A DNA stretch of 64,000 bases. It comes from Salinispirillum marinum (GTDB lineage: Bacteria; Pseudomonadota; Gammaproteobacteria; Pseudomonadales; Natronospirillaceae). Made by a program: the position numbers and the translations under genes. The stretch lies in the NCBI RefSeq assembly GCF_042651565.1, contig NZ_JBHSDF010000004.1; one strand, given 5' to 3'. Each line of letters starts with the position of its first letter. The stretch's first letter is position 1. Shown piece by piece: positions 17,514 to 26,725 of the stretch. Under the pieces are notes generated by a model. It was not told the origin of the DNA. It saw only the letters and a program-made list of their open reading frames with translations, and did no database searches.

Positions 17514-18164
17514 TTAATCGACCCCAAGGATTTTGTGTGTTTGCAAGGTCAGACGCCATTCCGGATTGGCCAAACAATAGGCAATCGCGGCTTGTGTATG
17601 GTCCGATTGCGGGGTAATGCGATTAGCATCATAAGGATTCATCGGTGACAAATAGCGATGGGTCGCCCGAATATGTGAAAAACGCTCTGGTGGTGCGGCA
17701 GACTGAGGAAAGACCAGTTTCAGCTCATCGCAGTGTTTGACCACGACATCCGAGGTCCCTTTGGGCGAAACACACAACCAGTCGATGCCCTCTGGTGCGG
17801 CAAGGGTTCCGTTAGACTCCACACCCACAACGAATTCACGAGCATGCATGGCTTGGATCAAGTCTGTATCCAGTTGCAACAGCGGTTCGCCGCCGGTAAA
17901 GATGACGTAGCGATGACCACAGCCCTCCGGCCACAAAGCCAGAATATGATCGGCCAGCGCCTCGGCGCTGTGGAATCGGCCGCCATGTTGCCCATCAGTT
18001 CCAATGAAGTCGGTGTCGCAAAACTGGCAAATGGCACCGGCGCGGTCGGCAGCACGGCCAGACCATAGATTGCACCCGGTAAACCGGCAGAATACCGCCG
18101 GGCGACCCGTGTGTGCGCCTTCTCCTTGTAACGAATAAAACGCTTCTTTTACGCTGTAAGTCAT
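17514..18164 (-). CDS. queE: 7-carboxy-7-deazaguanine synthase QueE
   Basis: A 216-residue radical SAM enzyme of queuosine and 7-deazapurine synthesis. It converts carboxytetrahydropterin to 7-carboxy-7-deazaguanine. The cluster cysteines are Cys31, Cys46 and Cys49, the C-x14-C-x2-C spacing of the E. coli-type QueE. The SLQGEGAHTGRPAVF start and the FTGGEPLLQ SAM motif are also typical. Its ATG overlaps the TGA of the upstream GGDEF-EAL gene as ATGA, an unusual partner. No other queuosine gene is in the window. Confidence 0.93.
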   Translation of the reverse strand: MTYSVKEAFYSLQGEGAHTGRPAVFCRFTGCNLWSGRAADRAGAICQFCDTDFIGTDGQHGGRFHSAEALADHILALWPEGCGHRYVIFTGGEPLLQLDTDLIQAMHAREFVVGVESNGTLAAPEGIDWLCVSPKGTSDVVVKHCDELKLVFPQSAAPPERFSHIRATHRYLSPMNPYDANRITPQSDHTQAAIAYCLANPEWRLTLQTHKILGVD

Positions 18165-20611
18165 GTAGCTTCTACCAATTCCTTATTGCCTTGGGCTTTC
18201 AGTAAATTCGTCATATCCACCAATGATATAGGTTTTGAATAAAAGTAACCTTGGTACCGGTCGCACCCGTTCGCCTGCAAGAAGGCCAACTGGGCTGGAG
18301 TTTCTACACCTTCAGCCACGGTTTGTAGATTCATGTGGCGTGCGATGGCCAGAATGGTTTCGACAATGGCTGCGTCATTGATGTCGGTGGTGATGTCGCG
18401 GATAAACCCTTGGTCGATTTTGATCACATCGATGGGTAACCGTTTTAAGTAGGCAAGGGAAGAGTACCCGGTGCCGAAATCGTCGATGGAGAAGGTGACA
18501 CCGTAATCCTGCAGTTGTTGCATGCGATCCACCGTTTCACGCATCTGTTCGATTAACATACTTTCGGTAATTTCCATATCCAGCATCGACGGCGAAATTT
18601 TGTGCTGTTCTGTGGCATGGCGCACGTAGTGGATAAAATCGGCTTGCGCAAATTGGCGCGCACTCACGTTCACGCCCAAGCGCATGTGTGAGTGCCATAG
18701 GCCTGCCTTTTGCCACTGTGCAACGGCGGCACAGGCACTTTCCAATACCCAGCGCCCGACCGGTACGATCAGCCCGGTGGCTTCCAATATGGGAATGAAC
18801 TCTAGCGGTGAAACCGTACCGCGTTCCGGGTGTGCCCAGCGCAGCAAGGCCTCGGCACCTACGATGGCGCCGGTTGAAACATCAACCTGCGGTTGGAAGG
18901 TCAGGAAGAATTGCTCGTCTTCCAAGGCTTGCCGCAGGCCGGTTTCCAGGATCATTCGTTGGGTGGCTTCTTCCGACATGCTGGGTTGAAATACCCGGCA
19001 AAGATTCTTGCCCTCGTTCTTAGCTGACACCATGGCGATATCGGCGTTACGCAAAATATCGGCGGCCGATAGATCGCCGTCTGGAAAGAGGGCGATACCG
19101 ACACTCGTCGTGGCGTTCAGACGCTGGTTATCAAACCAGAACGGCGCCGCAATGAGGTCACGAATAACGTTGGCGCGGAATTCGGCATGAAAAAGCGCTT
19201 CTTTTGCCCGGTTGGAAATTTTTGGTATGCAAAGCACGAATTCATCGCTGCCCAGGCGCGACACGGTATCGCCTGATTGGGCATGGGCAGTGAGTCGCCG
19301 TGCCACTTCCCGCAACACAAAATCGCCCGCCGCGTGACTGAGTGAGTCATTAATGTTTTTGAAATTATCGAGGTCAATAAACACCAAGGCACCAAACTCC
19401 CTGTTGGCGGTGGCCTGATGCTTCAGGCGTTCCACATGCTCTAACAAGAAGTTGCGGTTGGGTAGGTCGGTCAGGCTGTCATGGTAGGCCAGGTGCTGAA
19501 TGTGTTCGGCGGTTTTACGGCGCTCGGTAACATCAATGCTTACCGACAAGACGGCCTGCTCACCGCGATAATTCAGCGGAAATTTCTGGGTTTCAATGGC
19601 GCGCTCTTCGCCTTGGGCATCGAGCAAGGTTAATTCCGGGATCTCGATTTCTTCCTGACTGGCCAACACTTCCCGGTCGGTGCCAAACAGCGTCCGCCAG
19701 ACACTTTCACTGACTCTCGGACGCAGGGTGCTGATTTGAGCTTTATCCAGCACTTCAGGGTCAGAACCGAACAGGGCGGCGAACGCCCGATTAACCACCA
19801 ATAACCGTTGCTCATGGCTAACCACGTAAATCAATTGGGGTAGGTGGTCAACCAGCTCGCGGATATTCTCATACGCGGAATGGCTGTGGCGCTCCGCCGC
19901 ATCACGCTCTTCGAGCAACAGTTGAACGGTGGTGACAAAGCGATTAGCACTGCTGACCAGAGTGCCTAATTCATCATGTTTGTGGAACGTCAGGGCAATG
20001 GTTTCTAATTCACCGCGCTCCGGCTCAGCATCTTGGAAGTGCTGGCTTAAAATCGTTAGCGGACGTGTCACCATCCAATGCGCGGCCAAAAATAACGCCA
20101 TCACAATAAACAGGGTGCGGAAAACGGCCAGCTGCAGGGCTGTACCGGATCGTTGGATAAAGGGTAGTAGCGCAATGGCGGGGTCAATCTCCAGCACCAA
20201 AGCACCCGGATTCGTGGTGCCCGTAATAACGATGTCGATGGAGTAGGATGACTGACCTTCCGGCACCAGCCGTTGTAACCCGCTCAACTCTTCTTCTGCC
20301 AACCCAAGTCGTTCGCGGCTGGCCAGTTCGTTGCCCAGTTCGTCAAAGATGGCGGTGCGGGTCACAAATTCATAGGTCATCAATCCATTGGTGACTTCGT
20401 CGGCCAGTAAGGTATCCAGATTATAGATGGCACGACCCGCCGCAGGCTCATAGGCTTCGAGCAGTGCTATGACGGTTTGATCAATACGTTCTTGTTCGTT
20501 TTTGTAATCGACGAAGGCTTGCACTGCACCTAAGAATAGCCCCAGCACCAACGCTACCAACACGCTCACTAGGGCTAATTTTACCGCGATGCGGTGTCGA
20601 ACCTTCATCAT
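18161..20611 (-). CDS. Membrane-bound PAS-GGDEF-EAL cyclic di-GMP protein
   Basis: An approximately 816-residue inner-membrane signalling protein. A transmembrane segment near the N-terminus, a periplasmic sensor region of about 130 residues and a second membrane segment (about 165-185) are followed by a HAMP-like region, a PAS domain (about 255-365), a GGDEF domain (about 380-540) and an EAL domain (about 555-800). The cyclase signature is RLGSDEF rather than GGDEF and no RxxD site precedes it, so cyclase activity is doubtful. The phosphodiesterase side has EALLRW and DDFGTGYSS intact. I take ATG 20611 or 20608 as start; no strong ribosome site is visible for either. Confidence 0.87.
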   Translation of the reverse strand: MMKVRHRIAVKLALVSVLVALVLGLFLGAVQAFVDYKNEQERIDQTVIALLEAYEPAAGRAIYNLDTLLADEVTNGLMTYEFVTRTAIFDELGNELASRERLGLAEEELSGLQRLVPEGQSSYSIDIVITGTTNPGALVLEIDPAIALLPFIQRSGTALQLAVFRTLFIVMALFLAAHWMVTRPLTILSQHFQDAEPERGELETIALTFHKHDELGTLVSSANRFVTTVQLLLEERDAAERHSHSAYENIRELVDHLPQLIYVVSHEQRLLVVNRAFAALFGSDPEVLDKAQISTLRPRVSESVWRTLFGTDREVLASQEEIEIPELTLLDAQGEERAIETQKFPLNYRGEQAVLSVSIDVTERRKTAEHIQHLAYHDSLTDLPNRNFLLEHVERLKHQATANREFGALVFIDLDNFKNINDSLSHAAGDFVLREVARRLTAHAQSGDTVSRLGSDEFVLCIPKISNRAKEALFHAEFRANVIRDLIAAPFWFDNQRLNATTSVGIALFPDGDLSAADILRNADIAMVSAKNEGKNLCRVFQPSMSEEATQRMILETGLRQALEDEQFFLTFQPQVDVSTGAIVGAEALLRWAHPERGTVSPLEFIPILEATGLIVPVGRWVLESACAAVAQWQKAGLWHSHMRLGVNVSARQFAQADFIHYVRHATEQHKISPSMLDMEITESMLIEQMRETVDRMQQLQDYGVTFSIDDFGTGYSSLAYLKRLPIDVIKIDQGFIRDITTDINDAAIVETILAIARHMNLQTVAEGVETPAQLAFLQANGCDRYQGYFYSKPISLVDMTNLLKAQGNKELVEAT

Positions 20612-20700
20612 ACAGACAGCAACCACTTTACTAGGTTTCTGCAAATGTAGATGAACTCGCCACGAAGGGGAAGGTTAAGTCGAGATTCGACGCAAATTTG

Positions 20701-21015
20701 TCATGGCTTTGTTGCAAATAGTTGCGGCCAGCGCCACGCCAAGTACCAACACAACAACCAATTACCCATAACCATGTAAAGCGGGATAAAACATAACACC
20801 AAGACTTTTTTGGGTTCGAGTTGCCACAGCAACAACAAGGCGATGAAAAACCCCAGATACAGGTCCACAAGGGTCACCTTGCCCCACACCAGATTGCCGA
20901 TCATGGGGCCTTCCGTGAATAAGCTCACGGTCATGGAAGCCCAGATGATTTGCCCTAAAAAGGCACTGCCCGCGACGAATAGGCCCCAACGGATCAGCGT
21001 ATGATGCCGAGCCAT
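20701..21015 (-). CDS. Small multi-pass membrane protein, last gene of the photolyase/cfa operon
   Basis: A 104-residue protein with three likely membrane helices (about 10-28, 45-65 and 68-92). It resembles the small DUF1475-type proteins found with cfa/DUF1365 clusters, but I am not certain of the family. The start codon overlaps the TAA of the preceding gene (TAATG). It is the last gene of a ten-gene operon on the minus strand. Nothing in the sequence points to a specific reaction; a structural or accessory role in membrane lipid modification is inference from context. Confidence 0.68.
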   Translation of the reverse strand: MARHHTLIRWGLFVAGSAFLGQIIWASMTVSLFTEGPMIGNLVWGKVTLVDLYLGFFIALLLLWQLEPKKVLVLCFIPLYMVMGNWLLCWYLAWRWPQLFATKP

Positions 21016-21737
21016 TAGGATGCGTCCTCAATGGCTTCAGGGCTGTATTGGTAATCAATCACAGCGTTCACGACACTGCCTTCGCGACGGAAGTTAGTAA
21101 TTCCGGTGTAACGAATTAAGGCCAGGGATTCACGGTCATACACCAGTTCTATGGGATCGACAAACCAACGGATTAACGCCGAACTGGGGGCTATGTTCAG
21201 GCGGATCTGTGCGTCATTCGCTTCGATCAAATTGGCCGTAATGGCATACGTGCGCCCGGCACCCAACGACAGAAAATCAAATGACAGACTACCTTGTGCC
21301 AAAATATCAGGCATTCGGTCTTGCAGGTATCGATCAAAGCCAGCGTCCAGGACGGTATTCTGAACATCATCGAGCCGGGCGCGCTGCACGTCATTGCCGT
21401 TGGGGCGGGCAATGCTTTGTTCGTAGATGCCACCGTCAAAGCGGCCTTCAATTAATGACGATTGCGCCATGTCATCCCAACGAATTTCCGGGAGGTATGG
21501 ACGATCGGTCGGTGATACCAAGGTTTTCACCACCAATACTTCGTTGTTTTGATCGCGGTATTCCACCACGCGGGTTTGGGACTGGTCCGCGTTGAGTTCA
21601 ACACGATGGAATTCACGGTAAATAAAGTCACCGGTTACCGGGTCCCGTGCGGTACCCATTAAATCCCACGTAGAGGATACGGCTTGACCGGACAGTAACA
21701 GGAGTAAACCGATTGAATAGTAGATGACGCGCTTCAT
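21015..21737 (-). CDS. Exported protein of unknown function in the photolyase/cfa operon
   Basis: A 240-residue protein with a signal peptide (about residues 1-21, ending in AVSS). The mature part looks beta-rich, with repeated short strands (QTRVVEYRDQNNEVLVV, IELVYDRESLALIRYTG), similar to periplasmic lipid- or ligand-binding barrels, but I cannot name a family. ATGA overlap with the upstream DUF2878 gene and a one-base overlap with the downstream membrane-protein gene show co-translation. I infer an envelope role linked to the neighbouring fatty-acid-modifying enzymes. Confidence 0.7.
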   Translation of the reverse strand: MKRVIYYSIGLLLLLSGQAVSSTWDLMGTARDPVTGDFIYREFHRVELNADQSQTRVVEYRDQNNEVLVVKTLVSPTDRPYLPEIRWDDMAQSSLIEGRFDGGIYEQSIARPNGNDVQRARLDDVQNTVLDAGFDRYLQDRMPDILAQGSLSFDFLSLGAGRTYAITANLIEANDAQIRLNIAPSSALIRWFVDPIELVYDRESLALIRYTGITNFRREGSVVNAVIDYQYSPEAIEDAS

Positions 21738-22234
21738 TGCTCACTCTCTTTTAACCAACGACGGTGCCAGTAATTACGTAATGCAATACCAGCAGGGAAG
21801 GCTACGGCCCACCAGAGCGAATAGACCACAATACCGGCCAAGTCCATGGGTTCTGCCGCGCCCAGCTTTGCGCCACCATAGTAAGACAGCGGACCAGACA
21901 CCGCGCCTAAAAGAATTTGCAGCCAAAGCCACGAGATTTTATACGCCAAATGCCAGATGACATTGGCAAACCCGATCCATAAGACAAACAGCCAGATAGG
22001 CCCCAGCAGGGTGTTATGGCTGAAGCGGATAAAGCCCAACGCTTGAATGATCAGATCAACAGCATAGCCACCCAGGGTTACCAAGCCGATAAACGCTAAA
22101 ACAGCTTTGGGTTGTTTGAACACCACGGTAAACAGCAAGAATACCGACCAAAGCAACGACCAAAGATTGCCCGTTAACACCGTCACAAAGAAGGTTACTT
22201 GATAGATGACGCCATGGTGCCAAGGTTTGATCAT
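21734..22234 (-). CDS. DUF2878 family membrane protein
   Basis: A 166-residue inner-membrane protein with about five hydrophobic helices. The sequence pattern (PIWLFVLWIGFANVIWHLAYK, then SGPLSYYGGAKLGA) fits DUF2878. The function is unknown; the family is regularly found between a cyclopropane-fatty-acid synthase-like gene and small envelope-protein genes, as here. It overlaps the genes on both sides by four bases (ATGA), so it is part of the same translated unit. Confidence 0.8.
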   Translation of the reverse strand: MIKPWHHGVIYQVTFFVTVLTGNLWSLLWSVFLLFTVVFKQPKAVLAFIGLVTLGGYAVDLIIQALGFIRFSHNTLLGPIWLFVLWIGFANVIWHLAYKISWLWLQILLGAVSGPLSYYGGAKLGAAEPMDLAGIVVYSLWWAVAFPAGIALRNYWHRRWLKESEQ

Positions 22235-23475
22235 GGCATTACGGACTCGCGGCGGTTATCGGGCTTGGCAAGCAATAATTGAGCAACGCCAATGTTGCGC
22301 TCCCAGAAACCCCCTTCGCAGTAGGCAAAGTAATAATTCCAGAGACGTTGAAAGGCCTCGTCATAACCCATGTCGTGCAGGGCTTCCGATTGACGGTTGA
22401 AGCGCTCTCGCCAATCTTTCAGCGTGCGCGCGTAGTGCGGGCCAAAGTCTTCCAAATGCTTCACAGTCATTTGTGTGGCTTTGCTTACTTCATGCGCCAT
22501 GCGCGCAATGCTGGGCAGCGCGCCACCGGGGAAGATGTACTTTTGAATAAAATCGACACTCTTCCGGTAGTAATCATAGCGTTGATCCGCGATGGTGATG
22601 GCTTGCAAGAGCATAGCGCCGTGTGGCTTCAGGAGGGCATCGCACTTTTTAAAATAGGTCGACAAATATTCATGACCAACCGCTTCAATCATCTCGAGCG
22701 ACACGAGTTTGTCGTACTTGCCTTCCAGCAGCCGGTAGTCTTGCAGCAGTAACGTTATGCGATCGGTCAAACCTTCCGCGGCCACACGCTCTTTGGCGTA
22801 GTCGAACTGTTGCTGTGAAATGGTGGTGGTCGTGACCTTACAGCCATAGTGTTTCGCCGCAAAAATCGCCATACCGCCCCAGCCGGTGCCAATTTCTAAC
22901 AGGTGGTCGTCCGGTTGCAGGTCGAGCTTTTGGCAAATACGATGCAGGCGAAAGGTTTGCGCATCTTCCAACGATGCCCCAGCCGCCGGATAAATAGCCG
23001 CCGAATACATCATGTGCGGATCAAGAAACTTCTCGAACAGCGGGTTGCCCAAATCATAATGGGCCGCGATGTTACGCCGCGACTGATTGATGGTATTGCG
23101 GTTAAACTTATGGTCAAGCCAAGACAGCGCCTTGCGGAATGACAGCAAGAACGGGTTGTTGTCGATGGCGTCCAGATTGCGCGCAAACACCTGGACCACA
23201 GCGGTCAGGTCATGGGTATCCCACAGTTTGAGCACATAAGCTTCGGCGGCGCCTAATCCACCACCGAGCACGAATTCTTTATAGACCGCCGGATCTCGAA
23301 TTTCGACCAAAGCACGACAGTCGCTATGGGCATCACCGAACGCCCACGTCTGGCCATTTTGCTCCAGTACCAAATACCCCTGTTGAATATTTTTTTCCAA
23401 AGCCCTAAACATGAGCCGCTGCCAAAAGCCTAGCGTTTCAGTGGCAGACACGGCTTCATTTCCTGTTATTCTCAT
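22231..23475 (-). CDS. cfa: Cyclopropane-fatty-acyl-phospholipid synthase family methyltransferase
   Basis: A 414-residue SAM-dependent enzyme that acts on unsaturated acyl chains of phospholipids. The N-terminal lipid-binding part is followed by the catalytic domain with AHYDLGNPLFEKFLD (near 145), the SAM motif LLEIGTGWGGMAIFAAKH (near 190), EMIEAVGHEYL and a C-terminal FGPHYARTLKDWRERF. In this gene context homologues belong to the branch associated with photo-oxidative stress, not the stationary-phase Cfa, so the product could be a methylated or other modified acyl chain. The symbol is by family. Its ATG overlaps the TAA stop of the DUF1365 gene by one base. Confidence 0.87.
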   Translation of the reverse strand: MRITGNEAVSATETLGFWQRLMFRALEKNIQQGYLVLEQNGQTWAFGDAHSDCRALVEIRDPAVYKEFVLGGGLGAAEAYVLKLWDTHDLTAVVQVFARNLDAIDNNPFLLSFRKALSWLDHKFNRNTINQSRRNIAAHYDLGNPLFEKFLDPHMMYSAAIYPAAGASLEDAQTFRLHRICQKLDLQPDDHLLEIGTGWGGMAIFAAKHYGCKVTTTTISQQQFDYAKERVAAEGLTDRITLLLQDYRLLEGKYDKLVSLEMIEAVGHEYLSTYFKKCDALLKPHGAMLLQAITIADQRYDYYRKSVDFIQKYIFPGGALPSIARMAHEVSKATQMTVKHLEDFGPHYARTLKDWRERFNRQSEALHDMGYDEAFQRLWNYYFAYCEGGFWERNIGVAQLLLAKPDNRRESVMP

Positions 23476-24263
23476 TATTTAACTCCTCGTTCAGGGTGCG
23501 GATAAAACGGCACCTTTTTCAACCATAACCTAAGGGCGTGTGTGTATATGCCCCATAAAACTTGTAGTGTCATACCGGGGTATGTCCAGATTACGCGATT
23601 CAAGTTGCGTCGGTTCACCGGTTGGCGTTCAAGATTCATCCAAGCGGAAAATATCAGGCCATCTTCGTCGTAATTCTTGAGCAACATGCGCGTATGGTCA
23701 CCGGGTACATCAAAATGCCATTCGTATTTATGATGCATGGGGTGAAACGGGCTGACGTGAAAATCTTTGTCGACCTTGAAGGTCCATTGCCCATTTTGAC
23801 AATGAGTCGCGGCGATGCCTCCGGGCAGGGGGCGTGTTACCAAAACGTATTGGTAGCGTTCTAGCCAAGGGGTGTTGGTGATCTCCGGCAAAATAGCGAC
23901 CGGAGTCTCGTCATCTTCCGCATCAAACACATAGTAAAACGATACCGGGTTAAAGCTCAGGCCAAAATTGCGCCACTGGGTCAGCACCCGCACCGCACCG
24001 GTCGGGCGATAGCCGGTACGTGCTTCAACCAAATCCAATACCACGGTTTTCAGTGGTTTATCCGTCGGACGCATAAAGTCCAGGCGCTTGAACCAGATCA
24101 GGTTGCGCCGGTAAGCACCCCAGAAAGGGTGCTGCGCCGCGATGCTCTCCACTTCGTCGAGATCGGTGTAAAGCATATACACCTTGTACTCTAGGCGGTG
24201 GGGTTTGGGCCGTTTGCGATCATGCCCGACGATGCCGGTATAAATGCCACTGTGCAGCGTCAT
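23475..24263 (-). CDS. DUF1365 family protein
   Basis: A 262-residue protein of DUF1365, recognised from the N-terminal SGIYTGIVGHDRKRPKPHRL and VYMLYTDLDEV, the middle NFGLSFNPVSFYYVFD, and the FHVSPFHPMHHKYEW motif. The fold resembles fatty-acid or steroid handling proteins and several histidines are conserved, but the reaction is not established. It is almost always placed between an FAD-dependent amine oxidase-like gene and a cfa-like gene, exactly as here. It follows the FAD gene by seven bases and overlaps cfa by one. Confidence 0.85.
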   Translation of the reverse strand: MTLHSGIYTGIVGHDRKRPKPHRLEYKVYMLYTDLDEVESIAAQHPFWGAYRRNLIWFKRLDFMRPTDKPLKTVVLDLVEARTGYRPTGAVRVLTQWRNFGLSFNPVSFYYVFDAEDDETPVAILPEITNTPWLERYQYVLVTRPLPGGIAATHCQNGQWTFKVDKDFHVSPFHPMHHKYEWHFDVPGDHTRMLLKNYDEDGLIFSAWMNLERQPVNRRNLNRVIWTYPGMTLQVLWGIYTHALRLWLKKVPFYPHPERGVK

Positions 24264-24270
24264 TGCCCAA

Positions 24271-25527
24271 TCACCATGCTATGCCCAGGTCTTTCACGAC
24301 GCGTAGCGCACTGTTGATGCCATCTTCATGAAAGCCATTGAACCAATAGGCACCACAAAAATGGGTACGGTTCTGGTTGCCAATCTCGTGGTATCTTGCT
24401 TGCGCCAACATGCCTTCCGGCGTAAATACCGGGTGGCTGTAATCAAACCGTTTAATGATTTTCTTCGGGTCTATCGGGCCATCATAGTTCAAGGTAACGC
24501 AGAACGTTTCGGGGCAATCGTCAAAGTTCTGCAAGATATTCATGTTATAGGTCACCGAGACCGCAGACTGTGCGCTGGTGGGGATGTGATAATTCCATGC
24601 GGCCCACGCCTGTTTGCGTTTTGGCAGCAATGAAGCATCTGTGTGTAGGACCACATCATTTTTGGCATAGGGAAGCGCACCCAAAATGTCTTGCTCGGTC
24701 GAGGTTGGTTCAGCCAGCATGGCTAAGGCTTGATCAGAATGGCAAGCGAAAATGACTTGGTCAAACTCTTTATGACCTTTTTCTGTTATAACCTGTACAT
24801 GCTCTGCTGAACGAACGACCTTTTGTACCGGCGTGTTCAGATGAATACGGTCACGAAATCCTGCCGTTATCGGCTCGACATAACTGCGTGAACCGTTGAT
24901 AAGGGTGGACCACTGAGGCCGGTTCTTAACCGAGAGCAGGCCGTGATTCTTAAAAAAGCGAATAAAAAAGAGCGCCGGAAAGCGCAACATATCCTGTTCG
25001 CCTGAAGACCAAATGGCCGCACCCATGGGCACAATGTATTTGCTGACAAACCAGCCGTGGTAGCCATGTTCGGTAAAAAATTCAGCCAATGTTTGGTGTG
25101 GGTCGATCGCATTGGCTTCCAGCAGTTCGATACTTTGTTTGTTGAAACGCAAAATGTCGCGCACCATACGGTAGAACTTAGGGCGTAACCAGTTGCGACG
25201 CTGGGCAAACAGCGAGGGAATGCTGCGGCCACAATATTCCAAACCACTTTGTTCGCATTTGACCGAAAAACTCATGACGGTCTTTTGCGCTTCTACCGGC
25301 AGTTCGGCCATGAGTTTGTGAAAATTAGGGTATGTCCAATCGTTAAACACGATAAAGCCGGTGTTCACCGGATAGGTTTTTCCGCCCACCGGCACGTCTT
25401 CCGTGTTGGTATGTCCGCCAATGTATTCATTGGCTTCAAACAATTCGATGTCGTGTTCCTTGTGCAGCAAGTAGGCTGCGGTCAAACCGGATATTCCGCT
25501 GCCGATAATGGCAATGCGCTGGCGCAT
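24271..25527 (-). CDS. FAD-dependent amine oxidase-like oxidoreductase
   Basis: A roughly 418-residue flavoprotein. The dinucleotide-binding motif is at the very start (IAIIGSGISGLTAAYLL), followed by ELFEANEYIGGHTNT, which is typical of the amine oxidase/desaturase superfamily. A C-terminal FAD-contact region ends in HFCGAYWFNGFHEDGINSA. I start it at ATG 25527 because AAGGAG lies seven bases upstream; a longer in-frame start at 25593 lies inside the SDR gene. Its substrate is unproven; neighbours (cfa-like, DUF1365) suggest an oxidised or unsaturated acyl chain. Confidence 0.87.
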   Translation of the reverse strand: MRQRIAIIGSGISGLTAAYLLHKEHDIELFEANEYIGGHTNTEDVPVGGKTYPVNTGFIVFNDWTYPNFHKLMAELPVEAQKTVMSFSVKCEQSGLEYCGRSIPSLFAQRRNWLRPKFYRMVRDILRFNKQSIELLEANAIDPHQTLAEFFTEHGYHGWFVSKYIVPMGAAIWSSGEQDMLRFPALFFIRFFKNHGLLSVKNRPQWSTLINGSRSYVEPITAGFRDRIHLNTPVQKVVRSAEHVQVITEKGHKEFDQVIFACHSDQALAMLAEPTSTEQDILGALPYAKNDVVLHTDASLLPKRKQAWAAWNYHIPTSAQSAVSVTYNMNILQNFDDCPETFCVTLNYDGPIDPKKIIKRFDYSHPVFTPEGMLAQARYHEIGNQNRTHFCGAYWFNGFHEDGINSALRVVKDLGIAW

Positions 25528-25538
25528 GGGCGCTCTCC

Positions 25539-26303
25539 TTAGGTATGTTTGGTCTTGTTTCGGCTTAATTTGCTGTTCAGGGCATGCTGCCAACGAAGGG
25601 GAAGTAGACCTTCCAGTAACAGCAGCAAGGTGAATCGTTTAGGGAAATGCAAATGCGTTTTACCGCGATTAATGCCATCTCGTATCCGTTGCGCGGCATT
25701 TTCGGGCGACAACAAAAACGGCATTTTGAAATCGTTCAGTTGAGTCAAAGGCGTATCGACAAAACCGGGCGATACAATCACCACCGAGATGCCTTCACCA
25801 CGTAAATCAATGGCCATGGTAGACAACCAGTAAGTAAACGCCGCCTTAGAACTGCCATAGGCTTGTGAGCGCGGTAACGGCGTAAAGATCACGCTGGAGC
25901 TGATGCCAACAATGCAGCCGGCATCGCTGCGTCGCAATAAATGCAGGGCTTCATGGGTAAGGGCGACGGGCCCGTGAAAATTGGTGTCCAGCACCCGTTG
26001 GTACAAGCCCAAGTCGGTATCACCTTGCTCAAGATCGACGTATTCACAGGTGCCCGCGTTGAGAACAAGGGTATCCAAACGGCCCGATTGTTGTTCAATT
26101 TCGGCAATGGCGGCATGACGACCTGCACGGTCGGTCACATCAAATGGCAGAATGTTGACGTTAGAAAACTGTTCCGCCAAAGCAGACAATTTATCGGCGG
26201 AGCGCGCGCTGATGTACAGCCGTTCGGCATCTTGCGCCAGTTCACGGACTAAAGCGGCACCAATGCCGGTGGAAGCACCCACCAACCAAATAATCTTTTT
26301 CAT
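25539..26303 (-). CDS. Short-chain dehydrogenase/reductase
   Basis: A 254-residue NAD(P)-dependent oxidoreductase of the classical SDR type. The cofactor motif is VGASTGIGAALV at the N-terminus, NAG is in LVLNAGT, the catalytic serine lies in GISSSV and the Y-x3-K pair is YGSSK (near 149-153). The substrate is unknown. It overlaps the SnoaL-like gene by four bases upstream and lies 11 bases before the FAD oxidoreductase gene. The same SDR is a fixed member of this gene set in other proteobacteria, to my knowledge. Confidence 0.88.
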   Translation of the reverse strand: MKKIIWLVGASTGIGAALVRELAQDAERLYISARSADKLSALAEQFSNVNILPFDVTDRAGRHAAIAEIEQQSGRLDTLVLNAGTCEYVDLEQGDTDLGLYQRVLDTNFHGPVALTHEALHLLRRSDAGCIVGISSSVIFTPLPRSQAYGSSKAAFTYWLSTMAIDLRGEGISVVIVSPGFVDTPLTQLNDFKMPFLLSPENAAQRIRDGINRGKTHLHFPKRFTLLLLLEGLLPLRWQHALNSKLSRNKTKHT

Positions 26304-26725
26304 TGTCCCATCCTGTTTTTAATGGTTCTGATGATTCGACCCAGCACGGGAAGGTTTTCATACAGCATTTCACCCGCATCAAAATAGTCTCGATGCAGTT
26401 TTACCCGTTCACCTTCAAGCTCAAAGCACGTAATGCCGGACACGTTCACCGGCTCGCCGCCTTTCAAACGGGGATGCTCGACACGCATTTCCCATTCCAT
26501 GGTGATGCGGTTGTCTTGCTGCACCGCGCGGCCATAGGTGAAGTTGATGGCACGCACATTGCGGTAGAGTTGTTTGAAGTAGGCGTCCAAACGGTCCCGA
26601 CCTTCGATGCGGTGAAAAGGGTCAATGAACACGGCATCTTCCGTGTAGAGCTGTTGGAGAATGCCGTCATCCAAGCTCTTCGCATTGATGTTTTGGTAGG
26701 TGCGCTGTATATGTTCAATCATCAT
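26300..26725 (-). CDS. SnoaL-like / NTF2-fold protein
   Basis: A 141-residue protein with the cone-shaped NTF2-like (SnoaL) fold pattern: IQRTYQNINAKSLD at the start, YTEDAVFIDPFHRIEGRD near residue 30, and VSGITCFELEGERVKLHRDYFD near residue 95. Members act as small isomerases, hydrolases or ligand-binding proteins, and no catalytic role can be read here. It overlaps the photolyase stop by 11 bases and the SDR start by four, so it is translated within the operon. Confidence 0.83.
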   Translation of the reverse strand: MMIEHIQRTYQNINAKSLDDGILQQLYTEDAVFIDPFHRIEGRDRLDAYFKQLYRNVRAINFTYGRAVQQDNRITMEWEMRVEHPRLKGGEPVNVSGITCFELEGERVKLHRDYFDAGEMLYENLPVLGRIIRTIKNRMGQ

